Assembly (NCBI RefSeq): GCF_020524035.2
Contig: NZ_CP129013.1
Coordinates: 1,167,822 to 1,231,821, forward strand
Direction: 5' to 3'
Source: Bacillus carboniphilus
GTDB taxonomy: Bacteria > Bacillota > Bacilli > Bacillales > JAIVKR01
Length of the DNA: 64,000 nucleotides
Both the position numbers and the translations under genes were made by a program. Of this stretch, positions 9,022 through 18,770 are shown piece after piece (position 1 is the stretch's first letter; every line of letters starts with the position of its first letter). The notes beneath the pieces were generated by a model. It saw only the letters and a program-made list of their open reading frames with translations, did not search any database and was not told the origin of the DNA.

Positions 9022-9119
9022 TTCTTAATTCCTCCTTCATCATAAAGGTGTTCGTCCAAGAAAGGGCTACTCACTTTTTAAACGAACACTTTTATCGTGT
9101 GCAATTCATGGTCATTCAT

Positions 9120-9383
9120 TCAGAGGAACTTCTTTTTCACATATTCGTGCACCATTTCTGGCGTCACCATTTTCCTTGTCGGAACAATCCCTCTTTGGGA
9201 TAGGTGATTCATTTCTTTTGTAACTTGATTAATTTTTTGTACATCGAATGGTTTATTTTGTCTACATAAGCTTACTGCTTCATCAATCAATGTTTCTCTT
9301 AATTGCTCCAGATGAAGAAAGCTCTTCACATGTTGATGTTGACTATTGCTATGCTTTGTTATCTCTTTGTGTACTTCACTCAT
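9120..9383 (-). CDS. ypbS: DUF2533 family protein YpbS
   Basis: An 87-residue, mostly helical, His- and Lys-rich protein (MSEVHKEITKHSNSQHQHV...) matching the YpbS family in place and length. It starts 15 bp downstream of the dynA stop and is probably in the same transcript. No motif suggests a function, and there is no signal peptide or membrane segment. Confidence 0.7.
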   Translation of the reverse strand: MSEVHKEITKHSNSQHQHVKSFLHLEQLRETLIDEAVSLCRQNKPFDVQKINQVTKEMNHLSQRGIVPTRKMVTPEMVHEYVKKKFL

Positions 9384-9398
9384 ATTTTTTCCTACTTT

Positions 9399-12300
9399 CT
9401 ATTGAGCTAACTGCCTTTTGATCTCTTCTAAATTCTCAACTACTTTTTGATAGACTGTTAAATCTTTTTCATTAATCGTGGAGGTTAATTGATCTAAATA
9501 GTTTGTTGTTTGCTCTGCATAATCTTTCTTCACTTGTTGCAGTGCATTATTATAAGCTTCTTGATAGTATTTTGTCCAGTCCAGTAAATATTCCTTTGCC
9601 ATTCTCTCAAAGGTTTCTGAGAGCTTAACCTGAAAATATTCTAAAAGCTGCTCTTTACGCTCTTTTTCGATAAATTGTTTAACACTCTTATAAGGAGCAT
9701 GAATTTTATTAGGATCAAAAGTTAGCCACTCTTGCAAATTTACATGAACATACTTTTCCTCAATCAATAGATCTTCTAAGTGAACATGGTCGGAAGAAGG
9801 TATATGGCTATATATCACTTTCTTTATATAATTTTCAATCCTTACAGTCGTTATCGACAATTCATTGAAAATTTCTACTTCCATTAAGTTCACAAATTGT
9901 TCAAAACAAGAAAGTAAACAATCTAGCATCGACTCTTGTTGATTAACAAATTGCCCAGGATGATAGCATTCCTTAAAAAAATCACTTATTTTCATCGATA
10001 AACGCTTTTCAACATAATGAAGTAATTGCTCAATTTCTTGTGTAACAGCTAAATAGCTAACTTGAGAATCGACTCCATCCATTTTTTGTACCAATCTTTT
10101 ATAATGAATGCTCCATTTATCAATTGTCTCTTTTCTTTCTTTTTCAGATAATGTTTGCAATGATATTTTTTCTTTCATGAGATGAATGATGGACGTTATG
10201 TCCTGCAGTCCAGTATTCACTAATAGAGAACTTACATCATGCTCTAAAAAATAAGAGAATTGATCTCGAAACTCTTGAAACTCATCTGTTTGCTGGTCTT
10301 GTTCTTTCTTACTAGATAATGCAAATAATCTATTTTGTAACTGAAATTGTGCTAACCGATTTGAAACATAATCAGTTACTTCCTGCCTTTCAACTTCATT
10401 TTTGGCTAAGTCGATCGCATTAACAATAAAGAAATTTTTATTTAAAGTAAATGTATCCTTGGTTCTCTTTAATTGTTCAATAAACTGTTGATCCGCAATG
10501 GAGAATGGATGATTATAGTACGTTAAGTATATAATCGCATCTGATTCTTTTATATATTGAAACGCGAGTTCTGTGTGACGTTGGTTCATTGAGCTGCTAA
10601 GCTCCTGGTGTATCTACAATTGTTACACCACTTCTTGTTAAAGAGCAGTCATAATAAATAACAATTTCTTCTATAATAACAGCTTCTTCTTCTTTTACTG
10701 CATATGTTTGTAATTGGTCTATTGAGATTACCTGCTGTTTCTTCTTCTTTTCTAATAAAGACAAGCCACTTTTATAGACTGATGCTCTTTCCTTCACTGA
10801 TATCGAACCGTTCTTCGATAATTGTATTAAGCCTTCTTCTATTTCGACATCTCTATATCCATGTTCGTTTAAAAAACGATGAATTTCTTTTTGAAAGTTT
10901 TCTCTTGTCTTATAGGAAATGACAACTTGCTTATGCATAAAGATAGAATTCGGCCTTGTTAATTTTGTGATGACGGCTGTTGTTGGTGTAGGTGAACTTG
11001 GAAAAATATTATCCTTAATCCATGCGTTTGCAAAACTTGATTTTCCTGCGCTAAACGCTCCAAATAATGCGACCGTAAATGTTTTATTTTTAACACTTTT
11101 TGCTCTATTTTGGAGCTTGTTCGCTTCATTTTCAAAGCCATCAATCTTCTGAACTTCAACACTCGCCTGTAAAAGGAACTGATCTGGCTCTTTTAACCGA
11201 GGCATTTTCTTTTTACGTCCGATTTGTTTTGTCTTTGTTTGTCCTTTTTGTTTTATTTGAAAAGGCCATTCATCTTTTTTCATGTAATAAACGTTATGAT
11301 CATCTTTTAAAGAGGAATGTGACCCATCAATCTGCAAAAGTTGTTCCCTTTTCTGCTTAATGTTGTTCACGCGTTCCTTAACCTCTGTTAGACGTTCAAT
11401 CTTTTCTGTCAGTTCAATAATGATTGCCGATTTTTCATCTATATTTATACGATTTCTTGTCTCAAATTCATCTTCTATATGATTTAACATTGGATCTAGT
11501 GAAGACTTGACCATTCTTGAAACATAGTTTTTTAAATCTGCCCCGTATTGCAAAACATATTCATTATTAAGAAGTGCTCCTTCTTTTAATACTCTTTCAA
11601 AATCATCACTGTCCAGACAAAGCTGAAATTCGTTCATTTCTTTCAAAATGGTTGGATCAGATAATTGGTTTTGATCATAAAAAGATTTGAGCTCCTCTCT
11701 TAAGTGCCAATTCAATTCAGCATCTAATTGCTTTTGAAATTGCGTGATTAATTCTTGAATACGCTGTTTCTTTGTTTGTTCCGTTTTCTTTTTAGAGAAA
11801 ACAAACCCTTTTTTAAAGGTATCCTGTTTCACTTCTATAAAGTTTTCAATGGACTCACGTATATGAAAAGGAGTTAGATTGGCATTACTTATGATCGATT
11901 GAATGGATTTTCTTAGCTCTCCAATTTTGTTTAACCCTTCTGATGCAATAATATTAAGCTGTTTCTCTACTTGCTTTCTTTCTTGATGCAATGAGGGTAG
12001 TTTCTTAATATCCTCAAGAGAAGTTTTTAAATCCTCTCTCACTAAATGGATTTGTTCCTCTTGCCAATCATCCAATAAGGAATCAATACTCTCTTTTATT
12101 GAACTACGCTTAATATTATGTAAAAGTCGATAAAGATCATTCTCTAGTTCGTCATTATATATAGAAGTAAACAAAATATTCTCTTGCTTTAATCCAATTG
12201 GTATAAATGTCCCTTGGATTCTTTTTTCGTATTCAGACCAAGATATCTCCTTTTCATTATGCTTATCAATTTGGTTTACGATTAAGAAAATATTTTTTCC

Positions 12301-12858
12301 TTTATTGATTTGATTTTTAATGAACTGTATGTTTTGCTCTGATTGAACATGATGGTAGTCGGTAACATAGAAGATTGCATCGGCTAAATAGAGGGCATTA
12401 TTAGTTCTTTCTTGATGCCACGTATCCGTTGAGTCAATTCCAGGTGTATCTAACAACATTAGATTTTCTTTTAGATTAAAATCATCACTTGAGATCTTTA
12501 CTTTTTCAACCTCTTCTCCTTTACACAATAGTTGAATCTGCTTCGGCTGAATGCCTTCAATCCATCTGTATATTTCCCCATCCTTTGTTGTGGCTTCTAC
12601 CATATTGTTACCTTTACCGAGCATAACAATGGTCGAACTTGTTGGTACAGGACTTGATGGCAATATTTCTCCAAGTACAAGAGCGTTTAAAATCGAGGAT
12701 TTCCCCGCTGAGAAATGTCCAGTAAAAGCTATATATATTTTTCCACTCTCAACTTTTTCACTTAAATAAAGCCACTTATTTCTCTCCGATTGACTTAATT
12801 GATCCTTAATGTTTTCGAATATAGATAGTATTTCCATTTTCAATTGATTTACTTTCAT
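9399..12858 (-). pseudogene. dynA: Dynamin-like membrane GTPase DynA, frameshifted in the second GTPase domain
   Basis: DynA (YpbR) is a cytosolic, membrane-tethering bacterial dynamin made of two fused dynamin units that help membrane repair. The first unit has P-loop GHFSAGKSS (47-55), DTPG (137-140) and NQID near 195. The second has P-loop GAFSAGKSS near 587 and DTPG near 750. Just after that second DTPG, at about 10590, the frame breaks: GGAGCT is followed directly by TAG, and two more bases would give GADSSMNQRHTELAF. The C-terminal 396 residues continue in another frame. The joined product is about 1150 residues, close to the usual 1190. Read as two separate genes, neither would have a complete second GTPase domain, so one broken gene is the better view. 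Confidence 0.9.
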
Positions 12859-12943
12859 TATTTTTACCCCTTTGTCTTACAGTCAATAATCCAATTGTAC
12901 ATAAATATGAAACGAATGGGTATACGTTATCACAAAAACAAAA

Positions 12944-12971
12944 AACCAATCTATGTCTTCATAAATTGGTT
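12944..12971 (-). terminator. Terminator of the Fur-boxed transcript
   Basis: On the minus strand AACCAAT and ATTGGTT flank a 14-nt loop and are followed by TTTTG and more T-rich sequence. It ends the unit that starts at the promoter near 13240. Confidence 0.65.
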
Positions 12972-13085
12972 CAAGTATCACTGTTATATATGTAAAAACG
13001 ATATTTAGAACATAATAAAAATCCTTACGTTTAAGCTAGTAATTAATGGTGACGCCATTCTACACAGTTCACCTGTATTATTGAA

Positions 13086-13172
13086 CTATCTTGTTGCTTC
13101 TACACGCTTCAAAACATATCCAATGAGGACACTGTATGTGACTACCGTACCGGTTATTAAAACCATCATCAT
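13086..13172 (-). CDS. Putative 28-residue membrane peptide under Fur control
   Basis: The frame MMMVLITGTVVTYSVLIGYV continues with LKRVEATR and stops. It is a single hydrophobic helix followed by a basic tail, so the C-terminus is predicted to stay in the cytoplasm. Three consecutive ATG codons (13172, 13169, 13166) make the exact start uncertain; the ribosome-binding site (AAAAGGTTGGTGAAG) is moderate. It lies between a well-formed promoter overlapped by two Fur boxes (13217-13270) and a terminator (12944-12971), giving a transcript of about 290 nt. I recognise no family. The transcript could instead act as a small RNA. Confidence 0.5.
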   Translation of the reverse strand: MMMVLITGTVVTYSVLIGYVLKRVEATR

Positions 13173-13216
13173 TGTTCTTCACCAACCTTTTAAGAGGATG
13201 ATCTATTTATTATTAA

Positions 13217-13270
13217 TGATAATCATTTTCATCTCACTTTTATTTTACCAGTAACGATAATCATTTTCAA
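13217..13270 (-). promoter_or_regulatory. Sigma-A promoter with two Fur boxes
   Basis: On the minus strand: TTGAAA (13265-13270), a 17-bp spacer ending TGG, then TAAAAT (13242-13247), an extended -10. TGATAATCATTTTCA (13217-13231) differs from the Fur 7-1-7 consensus TGATAATNATTATCA at one position and lies just after the start point. CGATAATCATTTTCA (13255-13269) differs at two and covers the -35 region. This is the usual architecture of an iron-repressed promoter. The rest of 12859-13319 contains the microprotein and its terminator only. Confidence 0.8.
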
Positions 13271-13319
13271 TATGAATTATGAAAATTTTATGCCCCTATC
13301 TTATCCAGAATTAGGACAT

Positions 13320-13830
13320 CTACTCAATACTATATTTTTGTAACACCCTCTCCTCTTCGTTAATTCGTACCACCATGATGATCGCATTTAAGACCGAAAA
13401 TAACACAGCCGTAAAAACTGCACCATATAAAAGAGGAATGAGTAATATTTCAAGAGCAACGACAACATAGTTAGGATGTTTAAGATATTTATACGGACCG
13501 ACTTGAACCCTTCTTGCACCGGGTAATACAATAATTTTTGTATTCCAATATTTCTTTAATGAAAGTATGGCCCAATATCGAATAACTTGAACAAATAGTA
13601 AAATAAAGAAGATCAACCACCAGTAAGTAGTAAGGTTTTTATTAAAAAAAATAACTTCAGCAAAGAGGGGAGAAAAAAAACAAAATATGAAGTGCCACAA
13701 TGAAAGGATAATGATTTTCTCCAAATTCTATCGCACCTTTTCCCTTTAAATATTGTTCATTTTTTCTAGCAATACCTAATTCAATAATCCTCTGTAAAAT
13801 AAAGAGAAAAAGAATGACAAAACCAATCAA
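13320..13830 (-). pseudogene. bpsB: BpsB-type isoprenylcysteine methyltransferase-like membrane protein (one frameshift)
   Basis: An integral membrane methyltransferase of the ICMT family; in B. subtilis BpsB O-methylates alkylpyrones made by BpsA. The C-terminal part has the ICMT signature GPYKYLKHPNYV and a later RINEEERVLQKYS. About four membrane segments are visible. The frame breaks at a run of eight A (13673-13680); seven would join HILFF to SPLFAEVIFF. I prefer TTG 13830 as start: it overlaps the bpsA stop as TTGA, and GGAGGAGG lies just upstream, whereas the ATG at 13845 abuts that ribosome-binding site. Full length would be about 169 residues. Confidence 0.75.
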
Positions 13831-14922
13831 GATACCTCCTCCCATTTCACCAAAATCATTTCAGAACTAAACCCTGGACCGAGAGCTGCTATAAGCCCAT
13901 AATCTTCTTCAATCTCAGCTTCAATATATTCTTTTAACACATACATGACCGTTGCAGATGACATGTTCCCGTAATTCTTCAAAACTCGTTTAGAATAAAT
14001 AAGTTTTTGAGTATCCATATGCAGTGACTGTTCATATGCATCCAATACCTTCTTACCTCCAGGGTGAGCAATAAAATGGTTGATCTTATCTAATCTAACT
14101 TCATTATGAGTAAGAAAGGTTTCAACATTTGGCTTTAACCACTTTTGAATGATTGACGGAATATGACGAGAGAAAACAACATACAGACCATCATCTTTTA
14201 TATTCCAACCCATGACATCTTCTGAATCTGTCAATAACGTTGTTTGATGATCAATCGATTGCATGACAAAAGAATGTTTTAATTGATTGAGAATGGTACT
14301 TTCATCACCAACGACTAACGTACAAGCGCTCCGTCTGCAAACAAAGAAGTACCAATCAAATTTGCCTTACTCACATCTGAACGTTGAAAGGTTAAACTAC
14401 ATAATTCAACAGCTATAACAAGCACATTTCGTTTTGGAAAAGCTTTCGTATATTCGATCGCTCTAGAAAGACCTGCTACTCCTCCAGCACATCCTAAGCC
14501 CCATATAGGAATACGAGCCGTTTTAGATTTAAAAGATAGTTGATTAATAATTTTCGCATCAATCGTGGGTGTGGAAAGTCCCGTTGAGGTGATAAAAAAA
14601 AAATGGCATCAATTTGTTCAACAGCAATTTCTTCTTTAAAGACTCGTTTATTTTTTAAACAGCTGCTAACTGAAGAAACACTAAGATCTGTTGCAGCCTT
14701 AATAAAAAGATCGTTTTTTTCTGCAAAAGAACGTTTCTCCTTATACCAGCTTATCGGCATGACAAAATGGCGTTTGTCTATTTCACCGTTATGAAAAATT
14801 TTTAATAACCGATCAATATCAGAGAAAGAAGAGCTAAACATCATTTTAGTAAATTCCATTGCCTCTTCTTGATTAACTCTATATTTTGGTGGTGAAATTC
14901 CTACAGAAACAATATTAGGCAC
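13827..14922 (-). pseudogene. bpsA: Type III polyketide synthase BpsA (two frameshifts)
   Basis: A chalcone-synthase-like enzyme that makes alkylpyrones from fatty acyl and malonyl units. The catalytic cysteine is in IPIWGLGCAGGVAGLSRA, the histidine in HFIAHPGGKKVL and the asparagine in NYGNMSSATV. Two breaks occur. One is at a run of ten A (14594-14603), after which the frame should read ITSTGLSTPTIDAK. The other is near 14330, where one missing G would give LFADGAACTLVVGDES. The joined product is about 365 residues, as expected. It is translationally coupled to bpsB. Both members of the pair being broken is noted under findings. Confidence 0.85.
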
Positions 14923-14991
14923 AGCTTATTTTCCTTTCTGGTACCAAATTAATATTTCGTAAATTACCCGAAAAATTACTAATTTATGCAT

Positions 14992-15029
14992 AAAAAAAAT
15001 CGAGTAGAGATGAAAGCTTCCCTACTCGA
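14992..15029 (-). terminator. Terminator of ypwA
   Basis: TCGAGTAG and CTACTCGA flank a 14-nt loop, followed on the minus strand by T8. Confidence 0.85.
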
Positions 15030-15042
15030 CATAACCGTTATA

Positions 15043-16545
15043 TTATAAACCATAAATACGTGAATACTTATCTTCAAGGTAATCAATTAAAAACTGAGCG
15101 TTTAATGATTCACCCGTTACATCTTGAAGAATTTCAAGCGGTTTTTTCAGTTTTCCAAATTGGTGAATGTTGTTCGTTAACCATTCTTTCACTTTTATAT
15201 AGTCACCGTTCTCCATCAATTCATCGTAGTTGGGTAAATCTTCAAGCATTTTATGCTTAAATTGAGCTGCATACATATATCCTAGTGCATACGATGGGAA
15301 ATACCCGAAGCTTCCACCAGACCAATGAACATCTTGCAATACACCTTCTGCATCATTTTTCGGAGTAACCCCTAAATATTCTTCATATTTTTCATTCCAT
15401 ATTTTCGGTAGATTTTCCACTGCTACTTCTCCATTAATCAGCGCTTTTTCAATTTCATAGCGAATCATAATATGCAGAGGATACGTTAATTCATCCGCTT
15501 CAATACGAATAAGAGAAGGCTTTGATTCGTTAATGGCTTTATAATAATCATCTAAAGACACATCTGTAAATGCCTTTGGTGCATATTCTTTAAATAGTTG
15601 ATAATTTTTTTTCCAGAATCCATAATGTCTACCGATAAAGTTTTCAAAGAATAGAGATTGTGATTCGTGAATCCCCATGGATGTTCCATCCGCTAAAGGC
15701 GTTCCTTCGAGTTTTTCTGAAATGTTTTGTTCATAAACGGCATGACCACATTCGTGAATCGTTCCAAAAACAGAAGTACGGAAATCGTTCTCGTCATATT
15801 TCGTTGTAATTCTCACATCTTGGCGATTTAACGAAATAGCAAATGGATGCACCGTTTCATCTAATCGGCCTGCTTCAAAATCATAGCCTAACTGTTTTAA
15901 AATTTGCATAGAAAATTCTCTTTGCTTTTCTTTTGAAAATGTTTCGAACAGAAAGTCCGTTTTTGGAGCCTTTGCTTCAGAAATTTTATGTACTAATGGT
16001 ACAATTCGTTCTCTCAATTGATGAAACACGTCATCAAGAATATCAACCGTAATACCTGGCTCGTAAATATCTAAAAGAGTATTATATTTATTCCCTTCAT
16101 AACCCCAATATTCAACAAACTTTTGGTTAAACTCGACAAGTTTTTGAAGAAAAGGAGCAAATAGTGAAAAATCTGACTTTTCTTTTGCCTCTTCCCAAAC
16201 GGCTTCTGCCTTTGATTGTAAGATGACATATTCTTTATACTCTTCTGCTGGTATTTTCTTATTGCGATCGAATTCCTTCTTGCATTCTACTAATGATTTT
16301 TGTGTCACTTCTGAAAGAGTTTCAAAGTTTTCAGGTTTTATTAGTTCTGTTATGTAAGATTCCATTTCCTCTGAAGTAGACATTTCAAAGACTTCTGAAG
16401 ACAAATTACCAATCACTTGGGATCGACCTTCAACAGCTTTTTTTGGTGCACCTGTGCGAAGATCCCAAAACATAAGTGAAATTGCTTCATTGTAACTTTG
16501 CATCTTTTGTATAAAACTTAAAAACTTTTGTTCAGTCGCTTCCAT
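15043..16545 (-). CDS. ypwA: M32 family metallocarboxypeptidase YpwA
   Basis: A cytosolic zinc carboxypeptidase of about 500 residues, the usual M32 length. The zinc motif HECGH is at about 264-268 and the third ligand Glu in GIHESQSLFFENFIGR follows near 294; family signatures DVRITTKY, ESKPSLIRIEADELTYPLH and GYFPSYALGYMYAAQ are all present. The start at 16545 has GGGAGTGAGG upstream; a longer frame from 16572 has no ribosome-binding site. It has its own terminator and probably is a single-gene unit. Confidence 0.93.
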   Translation of the reverse strand: MEATEQKFLSFIQKMQSYNEAISLMFWDLRTGAPKKAVEGRSQVIGNLSSEVFEMSTSEEMESYITELIKPENFETLSEVTQKSLVECKKEFDRNKKIPAEEYKEYVILQSKAEAVWEEAKEKSDFSLFAPFLQKLVEFNQKFVEYWGYEGNKYNTLLDIYEPGITVDILDDVFHQLRERIVPLVHKISEAKAPKTDFLFETFSKEKQREFSMQILKQLGYDFEAGRLDETVHPFAISLNRQDVRITTKYDENDFRTSVFGTIHECGHAVYEQNISEKLEGTPLADGTSMGIHESQSLFFENFIGRHYGFWKKNYQLFKEYAPKAFTDVSLDDYYKAINESKPSLIRIEADELTYPLHIMIRYEIEKALINGEVAVENLPKIWNEKYEEYLGVTPKNDAEGVLQDVHWSGGSFGYFPSYALGYMYAAQFKHKMLEDLPNYDELMENGDYIKVKEWLTNNIHQFGKLKKPLEILQDVTGESLNAQFLIDYLEDKYSRIYGL

Positions 16546-16717
16546 TAACGACCTCACTCCCTTCTTAATCAATCATTTCGCATTACGAAATATAAAAGAC
16601 GATTCACTTACAAGATTAATAGAAATATCGGATAAAGTCAATTTGTTCATCAAAGGGAAAAATCAATTAGCCAGCTCATTACTGGTTTGAATTCCCCCTC
16701 TTTTGTATGGTTCTTGC

Positions 16718-18643
16718 TTACTTTTCATGCAAACTGGTTGGAACCACATTTTGTATTTTTTCTTTTATCCTTTTAGCTTCTTTGCGATCAACGAAAATAA
16801 ACACTTTTCCACTATCAGCACTTGTTCTTATCAACCTTCCGATGCCTTGCTTCAATCGGAGTGTCATATATGGAAGGTCTACTTCAACATAAGGGTCATT
16901 ACTATCAGCGCGTTTTGCTTCAAAAACTGGGTCATTAGAAGGAAAAGGTAACGACCAAATAATAACTTGTGTCAATGCCTGCCCTGGAATATCTAATCCT
17001 TCCCATAAATGTACTGCACATAAAGTTGTCTCCTTTTGTTTTTGAAATTGGCTTACTAATTCACTAATTTCTTGATCACCTTCAAAAAGAATGTTGTTTT
17101 TATGCTTAAAATATCGCTTGAATTGCTGCAATTCTTCTTCTGCTCGAAATAAAATAAGGGTGGCTCCTTGGTTCTCTAGAAGAAGATCATTCACAATTTC
17201 TCTTTGCTTGGACGGTTCCCACGTCGAATCTTTTGAGTATAGTGCTGTCGCTTTCATTTGCTGATCATAGGCAAATGGTGAATTTACAGAAAACGATAGG
17301 TAATCTTCTATCCCTAAGCTTTTCGCTAAATAATCAAAATCTCCATTGTGACTAGTCATCGTAGCTGAGGAGAAAATATAAGGTTTTTTAATCGAGAACA
17401 GTTCCTTTTTTAATGTATCTTCAACTTTTTTAGGCATAACGATGAATACTTGCTCATCTCCATCTTCTTCTCCCCAATAAATGGCTTTTTGATCGTTAAG
17501 AAAAAGATGAAAACTGTACTGAAGTTGTTCTAAATACTCCTCAACAATCCTTAAATCATAATGATCAATTGCGTACATTTCACTTTCAAAAACTAAAGCC
17601 TCCGTTAACCTTTCTACATTGCTTAACAATTGCCTAGCAGAGAATAAAAGGTCTTTGTTTTTTATAATTTTGAGACGATTAGACCCTTCAACTCTTTCAT
17701 GATGATTCTTTATTTCATAAAAAAATTGGTCGTTATTCACAATGACCTCTTCAATCAAAAGTGATGTTTGTTCTCTCATGTCATTTGTGAGCAGTTTCTC
17801 TAAATAAAAATGGAGTGTGTTCTTTTTAACTTTATAGGTTAATGCTTTTTGCGCTGCATATTCTAACAAATGACCTTCATCAAAAACCACGCAACTATGT
17901 TTTGGCAATAATGGCAATTGACCTTCTCGTTTCCGTGCTTCTTCAGTCCATATATGCTCCATATAAAAGTCATGTGAACATATAATAAAATCAGTTGCAT
18001 TTCGATAATAGTCTCTTGTTAACGTTAATCCACAACGATGACGTTTAGGACATGAAAAGCAATCTTGAAAACGATCCCAATTAATCTGTTCCCACTGATC
18101 ATCATTTAAGTGAGGATATTGTTTTCGATCCCCATAATGAAAAAAGCTTTGCATTCCTTTCGTATCCTCAACAAACGTTGGAAGACCGTTGTATATCTCA
18201 CCAAAATGATCATTTTGATCCATTTGCCCATCTAATTTATTTAGACATAAATAATTTGATGAAGACTTCGCTAAGCGAACATCCATGTTAATATTTAATA
18301 TTTCTTCTAATTTAGCTATATCTCCTTGTTTTTTCACAAGCTGCTCAATAAGTGTTTCATCTGCACAAGTAATAATAGCTGGTTTACCCGAATACCTTGC
18401 ATAGCATAGTGAATATAACAAATAAACAATCGTTTTTCCTGTTCCTACTCCAGCTTCGGCAAAAATCACTTGTTTATCTTTAAAAGCTCGGTCTAACTGA
18501 AATGCCATGTACACTTGCTCATCTCTTATTTCAAAGCCATGCTCAGGAAGAATATCGTAAAGAACATCTCCAATCCAACCATTTAATGCCTCATAAAAGC
18601 TTTCATCTTTAGATAGTGAAAAAGGCAATTTCGCTCCTAACAT
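16718..18643 (-). CDS. ypvA: DinG/XPD-type ATP-dependent helicase YpvA
   Basis: A 641-residue superfamily 2 helicase. It has the Walker A motif EAGVGTGKT (63-71), the Walker B-like DEGH box (255-258) and four cysteines suited to an Fe-S cluster (C133, C195, C198, C204, in YLCLNK and CFSCPKRHRC). C-terminal motif VI is QGIGRLIRT. These show a 5'-3' XPD-like DNA helicase, although the DNA substrate is not known. GGGGGGAG precedes the ATG. A second DinG-like helicase with an exonuclease domain is encoded at 35.9-38.6 kb. Confidence 0.9.
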   Translation of the reverse strand: MLGAKLPFSLSKDESFYEALNGWIGDVLYDILPEHGFEIRDEQVYMAFQLDRAFKDKQVIFAEAGVGTGKTIVYLLYSLCYARYSGKPAIITCADETLIEQLVKKQGDIAKLEEILNINMDVRLAKSSSNYLCLNKLDGQMDQNDHFGEIYNGLPTFVEDTKGMQSFFHYGDRKQYPHLNDDQWEQINWDRFQDCFSCPKRHRCGLTLTRDYYRNATDFIICSHDFYMEHIWTEEARKREGQLPLLPKHSCVVFDEGHLLEYAAQKALTYKVKKNTLHFYLEKLLTNDMREQTSLLIEEVIVNNDQFFYEIKNHHERVEGSNRLKIIKNKDLLFSARQLLSNVERLTEALVFESEMYAIDHYDLRIVEEYLEQLQYSFHLFLNDQKAIYWGEEDGDEQVFIVMPKKVEDTLKKELFSIKKPYIFSSATMTSHNGDFDYLAKSLGIEDYLSFSVNSPFAYDQQMKATALYSKDSTWEPSKQREIVNDLLLENQGATLILFRAEEELQQFKRYFKHKNNILFEGDQEISELVSQFQKQKETTLCAVHLWEGLDIPGQALTQVIIWSLPFPSNDPVFEAKRADSNDPYVEVDLPYMTLRLKQGIGRLIRTSADSGKVFIFVDRKEAKRIKEKIQNVVPTSLHEK

Positions 18644-18770
18644 AGGCTTGTTCTCCCCCCTTTATCAATAAACGATTATATCATCTCTCTTTAGTATTTA
18701 AACAAACATTCAGGAGAGAAACATAAAACAACTCAGTACAAGAATGTTTAGTACTGAGAAGTAAATCATT

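Noticed and set aside
9399-10589. Separate second dynamin gene
   Set aside because: It lacks its own P-loop, and its start continues directly from the DTPG of the preceding frame; this is one two-unit DynA gene broken by an indel.
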